From JAVBMP01 sp031552195 (GTDB lineage: Bacteria; Desulfobacterota; Desulfovibrionia; Desulfovibrionales; Desulfovibrionaceae), in assembly GCA_031552195.1 (NCBI GenBank), contig JAVBMT010000018.1:1-64000 (forward strand): DNA of 64,000 nt, read 5' to 3'. The notes under the pieces are model-generated. The model was given only the letters and a program-made list of their open reading frames with translations. It ran no database searches and was not told the origin of the DNA. The translations under genes and the position numbers were made by a program. Shown piece by piece: positions 43,840-52,341 of the stretch; within the stretch, counting starts at the first letter, position 1; each line of letters opens with the position of its first letter.

Positions 43840-43875
43840 GGCCATGGCGCATTGCCTCTGATTTGCGCCATGGCC
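43840..43875 (+). terminator. Hairpin after the efflux operon
   Basis: Perfect 12-bp stem GGCCATGGCGCA / TGCGCCATGGCC, loop of 12, starting 7 bases past the stop. No T-run follows, so it may act as a 3' stabilising structure or rho-assisted terminator. Confidence 0.5.
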
Positions 43876-44012
43876 GTCCGCAAAACGTCAAAAAAGACTG
43901 AAGCGGAGAACTACCCAACACTCCTTGTTGCGCCATGCAAAAGAGTTGCCAGGGCCTTTGCGCAAAGCAAGGGCTTTTCTGTATTCTGGTGATGAAGATA
44001 AAAAGGACTTCC

Positions 44013-44456
44013 ATGAAAATTATAGCGGCGGAAAAAAGAACCGACGAATTGATCCGCGAGCTTCTGGACGTTTGGGAGGCTTCCGTCAGGGCGACGCATC
44101 ATTTTCTTGGGGAAAATGATATCGAACAGTTAAAACAAGAAGTGCGTCCGGCCCTTACAGCAATAAGCGACCTGATGTACGTTGAGGGAAAACAAGGCAT
44201 AGCCGGTTTTATGGGGGTTGAAAACGGCAAAATAGAAATGCTTTTTCTTCACCCGGCCTATAGGGGGCACGGAATCGGCAAAAAATTTATAAATTATGCG
44301 CTTGATTTTTTTAAGGCGTCGCTTGTGGACGTAAATGAGCAGAACACGCAGGGATTAGGCTTTTACCAACGTATGGGTTTCAAGGTTATCAGCCGTTCCC
44401 CCCTGGATGCAAGCGGAAATCCGTTTCCAATATTGCACATGGCCAAGCAGGAATGA
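44013..44456 (+). CDS. GNAT family N-acetyltransferase
   Basis: 147 residues, similar in shape to E. coli YjaB. GNAT core: IAGFMGVENGKIEMLFLHPAYRGHGIGKKFINYAL with the acetyl-CoA loop R-G-H-G-I-G-K, then VDVNEQNTQGLGFYQRMGFKVISRS. The start at 44013 is chosen from AGGA 6 bases upstream; earlier in-frame starts, which add up to 26 residues, lack a site. Its acceptor substrate is unknown. It stands alone between the efflux operon and the convergent fmt gene. Base composition is slightly AT-richer than the flanking genes. Confidence 0.83.
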   Translation: MKIIAAEKRTDELIRELLDVWEASVRATHHFLGENDIEQLKQEVRPALTAISDLMYVEGKQGIAGFMGVENGKIEMLFLHPAYRGHGIGKKFINYALDFFKASLVDVNEQNTQGLGFYQRMGFKVISRSPLDASGNPFPILHMAKQE

Positions 44457-44482
44457 ATTTCAGACGGCAATGCCCAAACTGA

Positions 44483-45472
44483 TTACTCCGGGCTGGTCAA
44501 AAAAGCCGGGCCGTCTTTGAGATATCCGTTCGCAAAGTCAGCGGCCGACAGGCTTTTGCCGCCGGCTGGGCGCAAGCGGGCCAAACCGTAGGCCGCGTCT
44601 GCGGTTTTAACCGCCAGCAGGCCTTCGTGCAGCCCCAGAACAGTTCCCGGAAGCGGTAAGGTTTCAGCCGCGCCCGTTTTGAACGGATATGGCAGCAAGC
44701 GCCCTTCTTCCAGCAGCAGGTCAAACCTCTGGCCCGGCATGCCTTCCGTTCCCTTATGCAGCACCGCCCGCGCTCCAGGCCAAGGGGTGGCCCCCCGCAG
44801 CCGGTTATGCACTTCCAGGCTGTTGGCGGCAAAATCGATAAATCCGTCGGATTTGGCCAGCTTGGCGGCGTAGTTCGCCCGCAAGTCATCCTGCCTTATT
44901 GCCGTAAGACCTTCGCTTTCCAGTTTTTCCAGGGTTTCCAGCAAAAGAGAACCGCCCATTTCCGCCAGTTCGTCATGTAAAAGAGCGGCGTTGTCATTTA
45001 TGCCGATGGCCAGGGCGCGCTGCATGAGCATAGGGCCTGCGTCAAGCCCGGCCTCCATTTGCATTATGGTGATTCCGGTCATCTTATCGCCCGCCATTAT
45101 TGAACGCTGGATAGGGGCGGCCCCCCGCCAGCGCGGCAAAAGGGAGGCGTGCACGTTTATCGCGCCGTGGCGCGGCATGTCCAACAGGGCCTGGGGCAGG
45201 ATAAGGCCGTAAGCGGCCACAATAAAGGCGTCCGCTCCAAAGGCGGCTATTTCCGCACGGGTTTCAGATTCTTTGAAATTAGCGGGCTGGCGTACCGGAA
45301 GGCCGCGTTCAAGGGCCAGAAGCTTCACCGGGGAAGCCTTCGGGCTTTGCCCGCGCCCGGCCGGACGGTCCGGCTGGGTATAGACGGCGGCCACTTCGTG
45401 CCGGCCGGATTCCAGAATCAAACGCAAGATAACGGCCGCGAAATCCGGGGTGCCCATAAATACAAATTTCAT
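44483..45472 (-). CDS. fmt: Methionyl-tRNA formyltransferase
   Basis: 329 residues. Formylates Met-tRNA(fMet) using 10-formyl-THF, needed for translation initiation. The N terminus KFVFMGTPDFAAVIL, AYGLILPQALL, and the catalytic block NVHASLLPRWRGAAPIQRSI with Asn-x-His and later ITIMQMEAGLDAGPML are all present; the C-terminal OB-fold domain follows. ATG at 45472 fits better than the TTG one codon earlier. It lies 62 bases downstream of def on the same strand, the classic def-fmt pair, which link addition and removal of the formyl group. Confidence 0.95.
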   Translation of the reverse strand: MKFVFMGTPDFAAVILRLILESGRHEVAAVYTQPDRPAGRGQSPKASPVKLLALERGLPVRQPANFKESETRAEIAAFGADAFIVAAYGLILPQALLDMPRHGAINVHASLLPRWRGAAPIQRSIMAGDKMTGITIMQMEAGLDAGPMLMQRALAIGINDNAALLHDELAEMGGSLLLETLEKLESEGLTAIRQDDLRANYAAKLAKSDGFIDFAANSLEVHNRLRGATPWPGARAVLHKGTEGMPGQRFDLLLEEGRLLPYPFKTGAAETLPLPGTVLGLHEGLLAVKTADAAYGLARLRPAGGKSLSAADFANGYLKDGPAFLTSPE

Positions 45473-45534
45473 CAAATTTCCCGCGAGGTTATATTTCAGG
45501 CGGAGCAGGAAGCAAACCTTCCTGCCCGGTTGAG

Positions 45535-46050
45535 TCAGGCTTGTTCAGCCGTTTTCAGACGCTTTTTCAGGCGCCCGTCATACAGCGAACGCTTCAGGCG
45601 GCCTATGCGGTCAAGAAAAAGCAGCCCTTCAAGGTGATCGCATTCGTGTTGTAGGCATATGGCCAGGATATCGTCCGCCTCTTCCTCGAAACGGTTGCCG
45701 TCCAAATCTTGCGCCTTTACGCGCACTTTTTTATATCGGCGCACGAAAGCGCGAAAATCCAGCACGGAAAGGCAGCCTTCCTCAGAGTCTTCCATTTCTT
45801 CACCCACAGGCTCAAGCACCGGATTTATATAGGCCTTGAATCCTTTGCGTTCAGAAGGACCGCTGGTGTCTATCACTACCATGTTGATGTTTTTTCCGAC
45901 CTGCGGCGCGGCCAGCCCTATTCCTTCGTTCGCGTACATGGTCTCCGCCATATCTTGCGCCAGCGTTTTGAGTTCCTGGCTGAAAACGGTTACAGGCCGG
46001 GATTTTTCCGCCAGAACGGGATGGGGATATTTAAGAACCTCAAGAAGCAT
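45535..46050 (-). CDS. def: Peptide deformylase
   Basis: 171 residues. Metalloenzyme removing the formyl group from nascent proteins. Three family motifs: GIGLAAPQVG, EEGCLSV (metal-binding Cys) and QHECDHLEG (HExxH). ATG at 46050 is chosen because GGAGGGAAAACGT is immediately upstream; a 19-residue extension is rejected. First gene of def-fmt. The gene's end is followed by the fmt start. The 413 bases between it and hynB, on the opposite strand, hold the promoters for both. Confidence 0.96.
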   Translation of the reverse strand: MLLEVLKYPHPVLAEKSRPVTVFSQELKTLAQDMAETMYANEGIGLAAPQVGKNINMVVIDTSGPSERKGFKAYINPVLEPVGEEMEDSEEGCLSVLDFRAFVRRYKKVRVKAQDLDGNRFEEEADDILAICLQHECDHLEGLLFLDRIGRLKRSLYDGRLKKRLKTAEQA

Positions 46051-46463
46051 ACGTTTTCCCTCCGCAGACATTCGGATTAGCTCAATAAATAAGCGCAAAG
46101 CAAGCATTTGTAAACAACGCGCGGGTGTGGTTTGCCAATTTGACTGCTAAGCGCAGGAAAATCCCGCCGGGAAAATCCTGAAACGCCGCAAAATCTCCGG
46201 CAAGAAAAAATATGTTGACGTTAGCGTAAAAATGAAGACAATAACAACGCACGCACGCCGTAATAAAAACGGAGCCTTAAAATCGCCGTGCCTTTCAGGC
46301 AACGCGGCGAGGGGTGCTGATTGGTGTTTTTTCGTCAAAAGCTATTGTTATAAAGAAGGAAGCGTGTTAGCTTAACGCAACAGTGAAGCGACGCAGGAAG
46401 GTCGCTTTGCACTTAATTGTCTGTAATACGGCGTAAATAAACGCCCAGACTAGGAGGCTGTCA
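46051..46463. other. 413-base divergent region between def and hynB
   Basis: Non-coding. It carries a possible hynBA promoter (see 46215) and short AT-rich tracts. No other conserved element was seen; a long leader of about 210 bases would precede hynB if that promoter is used. Confidence 0.4.
46215..46243 (+). promoter_or_regulatory. Possible promoter of the hydrogenase operon
   Basis: TTGACG, then 16-17 bases, then GACAAT/ACAATA. Reasonable sigma-70 fit; distance to the ATG is about 215 bases, leaving room for regulation in the leader. Confidence 0.4.
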
Positions 46464-47438
46464 ATGCGATTTTCTGTTGGTCTTGGAAACAGTAATGTGG
46501 AAGAAAAATTGGCGGACAGAGGCGTAAGCCGCCGCGATTTTCTCAAGTTCTGCACGACCGTGGCCGTTGCCATGGGCATGGGACCGGCCTTCGGGCCCAA
46601 GGTGGCCCAGGCCCTTACGGGCAACAAGCGCCTGCCTGTGGTTTACCTGCACGCCGCGGAATGTACCGGCTGTTCAGAGTCTCTCTTGCGGGCCAATTAC
46701 CCGCAGAAAGACGGTTTCATCATGATAGATTCGCTTATTCTGGACATCATTTCCCTAGAATATCACGAAACGATCATGGCAGCTGCCGGCACGGCCGCTG
46801 AAGACGCCCTGCACAAGGCCGTGGAATCTCCCGACGGTTTCGTGTGCATAGTCGAAGGCGCAATTCCCACCGCCATGAACGGAATGTACGGCTACATCGG
46901 CGGCCACACCATGCTGGAAACCTTCAGCAAAATAGTTCCCAAGGCCAAGGCTGTAATCTCCTACGGAACCTGCGCCGCTTACGGCGGCATCCAGGCCGCC
47001 TCCCCCAACCCCACCGGCGCCAAAGGCATCAACGAAGCGTTGGGGCACCTCGGCGTGAACGCCATCAATATTCCCGGCTGCCCGCCGAACCCCTATAACC
47101 TGGTCGGCACCATCGTTTACATGCTGACCAACAACTTCGCCATACCCGAACTTGACGCCATCAACCGCCCCAAAATGCACTTCGGCAGCACCGTGCACGA
47201 CCAGTGCGAACGCCGCGTTTTCTTTGACCAGGGCAAGTTCGCTCCCGCCTTCCAGTCGCAGGAAGCGCGCGACGGCTGGTGCCTGTACAAGCTGGGCTGC
47301 AAAGGCCCCGCCACTTACAACAATTGCCCCAAAATCAAATTTAACGACGTGAGCTGGCCGGTACAGGCCGGGCATCCTTGCATCGGCTGCAGCCAGCCCA
47401 ATTTCTGGGATACTCTCAGCCCATTTTATCAGGAATAA
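46464..47438 (+). CDS. hynB: Periplasmic [NiFe] hydrogenase, small subunit
   Basis: 324 residues. Carries the three iron-sulfur clusters that pass electrons between the [NiFe] site and a periplasmic cytochrome. Twin-arginine signal VSRRDFLKFC at about residues 21-30 with a hydrophobic AVAMGMGPAFG stretch, so the folded pair is exported by Tat. Cluster Cys motifs: AECTGCSES (proximal), SYGTCAA and PGCPPNP, then HDQCER, GWCLYKLGCKGP (medial/distal) and PCIGCSQPNFWD. Very close in order and sequence to Desulfovibrio HynB. AGGAGG precedes the ATG. hynA follows after 82 bases. This is a respiratory H2-uptake/H2-cycling enzyme of sulfate reducers. Confidence 0.97.
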   Translation: MRFSVGLGNSNVEEKLADRGVSRRDFLKFCTTVAVAMGMGPAFGPKVAQALTGNKRLPVVYLHAAECTGCSESLLRANYPQKDGFIMIDSLILDIISLEYHETIMAAAGTAAEDALHKAVESPDGFVCIVEGAIPTAMNGMYGYIGGHTMLETFSKIVPKAKAVISYGTCAAYGGIQAASPNPTGAKGINEALGHLGVNAINIPGCPPNPYNLVGTIVYMLTNNFAIPELDAINRPKMHFGSTVHDQCERRVFFDQGKFAPAFQSQEARDGWCLYKLGCKGPATYNNCPKIKFNDVSWPVQAGHPCIGCSQPNFWDTLSPFYQE

Positions 47439-47520
47439 TTCAGTTTGCGCCAAGCCGCCGAAAGCGGCCGGTTGCGCGCCTGTCATTGATAATAAAGTGA
47501 TTTTTTAAGGAGAAAAGCAC

Positions 47521-49200
47521 ATGGCTGAGATAAAGAAAACGCCACAAAGCACATATACCGGTCAGGTTGTAGTCGACCCGCTCACCCGCATTGAAGGCCA
47601 CCTCCGTATTGAGGTGGAAGTTGAAAACGGCAAGATTAAAGACGCCCGCAGCAGCGCCACCCTTTTCCGTGGCCTGGAAATGATTCTTAAAGGGCGCGAC
47701 CCCCTTGACGCGCAGCACTTCACCCAGCGCGCCTGCGGCGTATGCACGCTTACCCACGCCATGGCCAGCGTCCGCGCCGTGGACGCCGCGATAGGCGTGA
47801 AAATTCCCAAAAACGCCACCCTTATCCGCAACATAGTGCTCGGCGCGCAGATGATGCACGACCATATCGTGCACTTCTACGGCCTGCACGCCCTGGATTT
47901 CGTTGACGTAACATCCGCCCTGAAGGCTGACCCGGCCGCCGCGGCCAAACTCGCCTCCGACCTGTCTCCTTCGCGTCCGACCAAGACCGAAGACATGAAA
48001 GCCGTTCAGGCCGCCCTGAAAAAATTCGTTGAAAGCGGCCAGCTCGGCCCCTTCACCAACGCCTACTTCCTTGGCGGGCACGAAGCCTATTACCTGCCGC
48101 CCGAAGTAAACCTTATCGCCACCGCTCACTACCTTGAAGCGCTGCGCCTGCAGGTCAAGGCCGCCAGGGCCACCGCCGTTTTCGGCGGCAAAAACCCGCA
48201 TCCGCAATTCCTGGTCGCCGGCGGCGTGAGCTGTTATGAAGCGTTGACCGACAAGGCCATCGCCGAGTTTACCGCCCTCTACAAGGAAACCAAAGACTTT
48301 ATCGACCAGGTCTACATTCCCGACCTGCTTGCCGTCGCCAGCTTCTACAAAGACTGGGCGGCCTACGGCGGAACCCAGAACTTCATCGCCTGCGGCGAAT
48401 ACCCCACCGATGAAAGCAACCTTGACAGCCGCTATATGCCGCAGGGCGTCATCTGGAAGCGCGACATCGCCCATGTTGAAAACATGTCGCCCGACAAGAT
48501 CACCGAACACGTCCGCCACAGCTGGTATGAAGGCGCCGAAGCCAGGCATCCTTACAAGGGCGTTACCGAACCCAAGTTCACCAAGCCTATCGGCGACGAC
48601 CGCTACTCCTGGTCCAAGGCCCCGCGCTACGACAGCAAGGCTACGGAAACCGGCCCGCTGGCCCAAGTTCTCGTCGCCTACGGCAGGGGCCACAAAGACG
48701 TCAAGCCGGTTGTCGACATGGTGCTCGGAAAACTCGGAGTCGGTCCCGAAGCCCTGTTCTCGACCCTTGGCCGCACCGCCGCCCGTGGCATACACGCGGT
48801 TGTTGTCAGCAACTATGTGGAAACCATGCTGAACACATACAAGGAAAACGTGGCCAGAGGCGACAAAAAGATAGTTGAAGACTATATGATGCCCAAAGAA
48901 GCGGAAGGCGTCGGTTTCGTAAACGCCCCGCGCGGCATGCTCAGCCACTGGATACGCATTGAAAACAGCAGGATAGGCAATTTCCAGCTGGTTGTTCCGA
49001 CCACCTGGAACTTTGGCCCCCGTTGCGCGAACGAAATCATGGGCCCGATTGAAGAAGCCCTGATAGGCACACCGATTGCCGATCCCAAGCGCCCGGTTGA
49101 AATTCTGCGCACGGTTCACTCTTTCGACCCCTGCCTCGCTTGCGCGGTGCACGTGATCGACCCGAAAAGCAACGAAGAACACGTCTTCCAGGTTCTCTAA
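47521..49200 (+). CDS. hynA: Periplasmic [NiFe] hydrogenase, large subunit
   Basis: 559 residues. Holds the Ni-Fe(CN)2CO site. N-terminal ligands in RACGVCTL (C72, C75) and C-terminal ligands in DPCLACAVH (C538, C541). The Ni ligand positions are all Cys, with no TGA/Sec, so it is the [NiFe] and not the [NiFeSe] type. After H544, the predicted cleavage removes a 15-residue tail beginning VIDPKSN. It has no signal peptide and is carried out with HynB. AAGGAGAA precedes the ATG. The maturation protease gene and a cytochrome c3 are not adjacent in this window. A strong terminator follows. Confidence 0.97.
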   Translation: MAEIKKTPQSTYTGQVVVDPLTRIEGHLRIEVEVENGKIKDARSSATLFRGLEMILKGRDPLDAQHFTQRACGVCTLTHAMASVRAVDAAIGVKIPKNATLIRNIVLGAQMMHDHIVHFYGLHALDFVDVTSALKADPAAAAKLASDLSPSRPTKTEDMKAVQAALKKFVESGQLGPFTNAYFLGGHEAYYLPPEVNLIATAHYLEALRLQVKAARATAVFGGKNPHPQFLVAGGVSCYEALTDKAIAEFTALYKETKDFIDQVYIPDLLAVASFYKDWAAYGGTQNFIACGEYPTDESNLDSRYMPQGVIWKRDIAHVENMSPDKITEHVRHSWYEGAEARHPYKGVTEPKFTKPIGDDRYSWSKAPRYDSKATETGPLAQVLVAYGRGHKDVKPVVDMVLGKLGVGPEALFSTLGRTAARGIHAVVVSNYVETMLNTYKENVARGDKKIVEDYMMPKEAEGVGFVNAPRGMLSHWIRIENSRIGNFQLVVPTTWNFGPRCANEIMGPIEEALIGTPIADPKRPVEILRTVHSFDPCLACAVHVIDPKSNEEHVFQVL

Positions 49201-49226
49201 CCTTACAAGGCGGAAACATCTGTTAA

Positions 49227-49262
49227 TGAAAGGCTCCCGCCAAACGGCGGGAGCCTTTCATT
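49227..49262 (+). terminator. Terminator of hynBA
   Basis: Perfect 15-bp stem TGAAAGGCTCCCGCC / GGCGGGAGCCTTTCA with a 4-base AAAC loop, 27 bases after the hynA stop. Confidence 0.9.
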
Positions 49263-49387
49263 TCGCTTAAATCCAGCCGGACTGGCCTGCACGGCGCCGC
49301 TTCGTCACGCCGCTAAGGACGGTACACGCATGAAGCGGACCAGCTGTTCACGGCTGGCCCATCAGACCCGCGAACAGACTGAAAGTA

Positions 49388-49416
49388 TTGACACAGGCGG
49401 ATTTTTAGCATAGAAA
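49388..49416 (+). promoter_or_regulatory. Promoter of hppA
   Basis: Consensus -35 TTGACA, 17-base spacer, -10 TAGAAA; about 49 bases before the ATG. A TATAAT-like hexamer also lies at 49436 without a partner -35. Confidence 0.55.
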
Positions 49417-49464
49417 TTTAGGTTCGTTATGCGCGTATAATCATTTTCTGACAGGAGAAACTTT

Positions 49465-51534
49465 ATGGCAATTACAGGGCTTCTGATCGCGCTGGCTTGC
49501 GCGGGGTTTGCAATCCTTTTCGGGGTAAAGTCCAGCCGGGAAATTCTGAGCATGCCGGCCGGCAATGACCGCATGCAGGAAATAGCCGGAGCTATCCAGG
49601 AAGGCGCGTCCGCCTACCTCAAACGCCAATACACCACTATTTCCATAGTGGGCGTTGCCTTGTTTGTGGTGCTCTATGCGGCCTTGGGCTGGAAAACCGC
49701 GGTCGGTTTCGCTGTCGGCGCCATTCTTTCCGGCGCGGCCGGTTTTATCGGCATGAACGTGTCGGTCAGAGCCAACGTGCGCACCACTGAAGCCGCGAAG
49801 GGCGGCCTTTCCAAAGCCCTGGGCGTAGCTTTCAAAGGCGGCGCCATCACCGGCTTTCTGGTAGTCGGCCTCGGCCTGCTCGGCGTTGCCGGATATTTCG
49901 CCTTTTTACAGATGTCCGCCCCTGAGGGCAGCAAAGTGCACGACATAGTGCAGCCCCTGGTCGGCCTCGGCTTCGGCGGCTCCCTTATTTCCATTTTCGC
50001 CCGTCTTGGCGGCGGCATCTTCACCAAAGGCGCTGACGTCGGCGCTGACCTGGTCGGCAAAGTCGAAGCCGGAATTCCTGAAGACGACCCGCGCAACCCG
50101 GCCGTTATCGCCGACAACGTGGGCGACAACGTGGGCGACTGCGCCGGCATGGCCGCCGACCTGTTTGAAACTTACGCCGTCACCATAATCGCCACCATGC
50201 TGCTCGGAGCGTTGACGATAAAAGACGCCGCCTTCAACGCCGCCGTTTACCCCCTGGTGCTGGGCGGCCTTTCCATTGTCGCTTCCGTGTTCGGTTGTTC
50301 TTTCGTTAAAATCGGCTCTGACGGAAAAATCATGAAAGCCCTGTATAAAGGGCTGATCGTGGCTGGCGGCCTTGCCGCCATAGGCTTCCTGCCCGTAACC
50401 ATTTTCTTCCTGCCGGGCGACGCCCTTAACAGCGCCGGCATAGCCGGTTGGGCCCATCTGCGCATTTACCTGGCCTCTCTGGTCGGGCTGCTGCTTACCG
50501 CCATTCTCGTCTGGCTTACCGAATATTACACCGCCACCGAATACAAACCGGTGCGTTACCTGGCGGAAGCCTCCCAAACCGGCCACGCTACCAATATCAT
50601 CGCCGGCCTGGCGCTGTCCATGCGCTCCACCGCCCTGCCCGTTTTGGCGGTATGTTTCAGCATTTACGCTGCCTACATGCTGGCCGGGCTTTACGGCATA
50701 GCCATTGCCGCCACCTCCATGCTTTCCATGACCGGCATAGTCGTCGCCATTGACGCTTACGGCCCCATTACCGATAACGCCGGCGGCATCGCTGAAATGT
50801 CAGAACTTGACGATTCCGTGCGCGCCGTTACCGATCCGCTGGACGCGGTGGGCAACACCACCAAGGCCGTTACCAAAGGGTACGCCATCGGATCCGCCGG
50901 TCTGGCCGCGCTGGTTCTGTTCGCCGACTACACCCATGCGATAGGCGAAGGCTTCGCCTTTGACCTTTCCAACCCCGCCGTCATCATCGGCCTTTTCATC
51001 GGCGGCCTGGTTCCTTATCTCTTCGGCGCCATGGCCATGGAAGCCGTGGGCCGTTCCGCCGGCGCCGTCGTGAACGAAGTGCGCCGCCAGTTCAAGGAAA
51101 TTCCCGGCATCATGGAACGTACCGCCAAGCCGGACTATTCCCGCACTGTTGACATGCTCACCCGCGCCGCCATCAAGGAAATGATCGTGCCTTCCCTGCT
51201 GCCGGTGCTCGTTCCTGTGGCCGTCGGCCTCGGCGTCCGTTTCATCATGGGGCCGGAAGCCGGAATACAGGCCCTGGGCGGCCTGCTTATGGGCACCATC
51301 ATCACCGGTATTTTCGTGGCCATTTCCATGACCACCGGTGGCGGCGCCTGGGATAACGCCAAAAAATACATTGAAGACGACCACTTCGGCGGAAAGGGTT
51401 CAGACACCCACAAGGCCGCCGTTACCGGCGACACTGTGGGCGACCCCTATAAAGACACCGCCGGACCGGCCATCAACCCGCTGATCAAGATCATCAACAT
51501 TGTGGCCCTGTTGATCGTGCCCTTGCTGATGTAG
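49465..51534 (+). CDS. hppA: Membrane proton-pumping pyrophosphatase (K+-independent)
   Basis: 689 residues, about 16 membrane helices. Couples hydrolysis of PPi to proton export or import. Catalytic loops: GADVGADLVGKVEAGIPEDDPRNPAVIADNVGDNVGD (Mg-PPi site), ITDNAGGIAEMS, and late AVTGDTVGDPYKDTAGPAINPLIK. Residue K467 in VGNTTKAVTKG marks the K+-independent proton-pumping subclass (K+-dependent forms have Ala there). In sulfate reducers PPi arises from ATP sulfurylase, so this enzyme could recover energy from sulfate activation; that is inference. Placed just downstream of hynBA but in a separate unit with its own promoter and terminator. Confidence 0.95.
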   Translation: MAITGLLIALACAGFAILFGVKSSREILSMPAGNDRMQEIAGAIQEGASAYLKRQYTTISIVGVALFVVLYAALGWKTAVGFAVGAILSGAAGFIGMNVSVRANVRTTEAAKGGLSKALGVAFKGGAITGFLVVGLGLLGVAGYFAFLQMSAPEGSKVHDIVQPLVGLGFGGSLISIFARLGGGIFTKGADVGADLVGKVEAGIPEDDPRNPAVIADNVGDNVGDCAGMAADLFETYAVTIIATMLLGALTIKDAAFNAAVYPLVLGGLSIVASVFGCSFVKIGSDGKIMKALYKGLIVAGGLAAIGFLPVTIFFLPGDALNSAGIAGWAHLRIYLASLVGLLLTAILVWLTEYYTATEYKPVRYLAEASQTGHATNIIAGLALSMRSTALPVLAVCFSIYAAYMLAGLYGIAIAATSMLSMTGIVVAIDAYGPITDNAGGIAEMSELDDSVRAVTDPLDAVGNTTKAVTKGYAIGSAGLAALVLFADYTHAIGEGFAFDLSNPAVIIGLFIGGLVPYLFGAMAMEAVGRSAGAVVNEVRRQFKEIPGIMERTAKPDYSRTVDMLTRAAIKEMIVPSLLPVLVPVAVGLGVRFIMGPEAGIQALGGLLMGTIITGIFVAISMTTGGGAWDNAKKYIEDDHFGGKGSDTHKAAVTGDTVGDPYKDTAGPAINPLIKIINIVALLIVPLLM

Positions 51535-51547
51535 TTTCCTGTCGACC

Positions 51548-51599
51548 TGCAAAACAAAAGAACTCCCGGCGGCAACACCGGGAGTTCTTTTGTTTTGCA
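51548..51599 (+). terminator. Very long bidirectional terminator after hppA
   Basis: Perfect 22-bp stem, starting TGCAAAACAAAAGAACTCCCGG, loop CGGCAACA. T-rich on plus and, through its complement, on minus, so it serves both hppA and the convergent diiron gene. Confidence 0.9.
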
Positions 51600-51624
51600 A
51601 CGTTTAAATCCGATAAAGCTGTTT

Positions 51625-52095
51625 TTAGCGTTCCGCCGCCTTTTTCCGGGCGATCAGGCGCAGATGCCCCCGCTCTTCAGCTATGCAACGCTCAATTTCG
51701 CCGCGCTCGCTTTCCGGCACCATGCGCTCCATGGCCGCGAAAAAGATGATGCTGTCTTTTTCAAACTGAATGGCTATGGCGTACGGATCTCCGTTCACAA
51801 GGTAAAACTCGCTGTTGAACAGATTATGGCTGTCCAGGATTACTGAAACGTAATCCTGATATTCTTGCGCTTCAGCTCCGGCTGGCAAATCCAAGCCGCC
51901 CACCCGCCGCAGCATGGCGGAAAAAACGCTTTCATGGCGCTGTTCCTCAGCGGCCATAAATGCAAAAAATTCAGCATCTCCGGAACGCCCGCCGTTTTCA
52001 GCTTCGCGCGCCGCTTTAAGGTAAAAATCGTAGCCGCGCCTTTCTATTTCAACCGCCGCGGCCAGCGCGTCGGCCGCTTTCATGAAACTTGCCAT
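51625..52095 (-). CDS. Rubrerythrin-like diiron protein
   Basis: 156 residues. Ferritin-like four-helix bundle with the diiron ligands in IERRGYDFYLKAA, AAEEQRHESVF, FEKDSIIFF and AEERGHLRLI (two E-x-x-H motifs). No C-terminal rubredoxin domain is present, so it is a short rubrerythrin/ferritin-like type. Family role: peroxide reduction or iron handling, useful to an anaerobe meeting oxygen. AGGAGGG precedes the ATG at 52095. Convergent with hppA. Separated from the kinase downstream by a 246-base gap with nothing else visible. Confidence 0.88.
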   Translation of the reverse strand: MASFMKAADALAAAVEIERRGYDFYLKAAREAENGGRSGDAEFFAFMAAEEQRHESVFSAMLRRVGGLDLPAGAEAQEYQDYVSVILDSHNLFNSEFYLVNGDPYAIAIQFEKDSIIFFAAMERMVPESERGEIERCIAEERGHLRLIARKKAAER

Positions 52096-52341
52096 TTTAG
52101 TTCCCTCCTGCCTGGAAAACGCACACGTTCATGGAAGATTTGGCTGAAAAACCAGCTTCCGCAGCGGAACGCGGCACGCTTGCCGGCGTTCGCCACAGGC
52201 CGCCGGCGCATCGCTGCGCAAGGATAGAATGCCAAAGGCCTCTGGCCGTCAAGGCATAAAACCGGCCTTGTCAGCAGTATAGCTCCAGGAATATATTTTT
52301 TTCAAGGGAAAAGTGGAAAAGTGGGAAAGATCGAGTCCTGC

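Noticed and set aside
47440..49182. Long open frame opposite hynA (580 residues)
   Set aside because: Composition is of antisense type and hynA is complete with all metal ligands.
47521..49200. Selenocysteine-containing [NiFeSe] hydrogenase
   Set aside because: The C-terminal active-site motif is DPCLACAVH with TGC codons, and no in-frame TGA is present.
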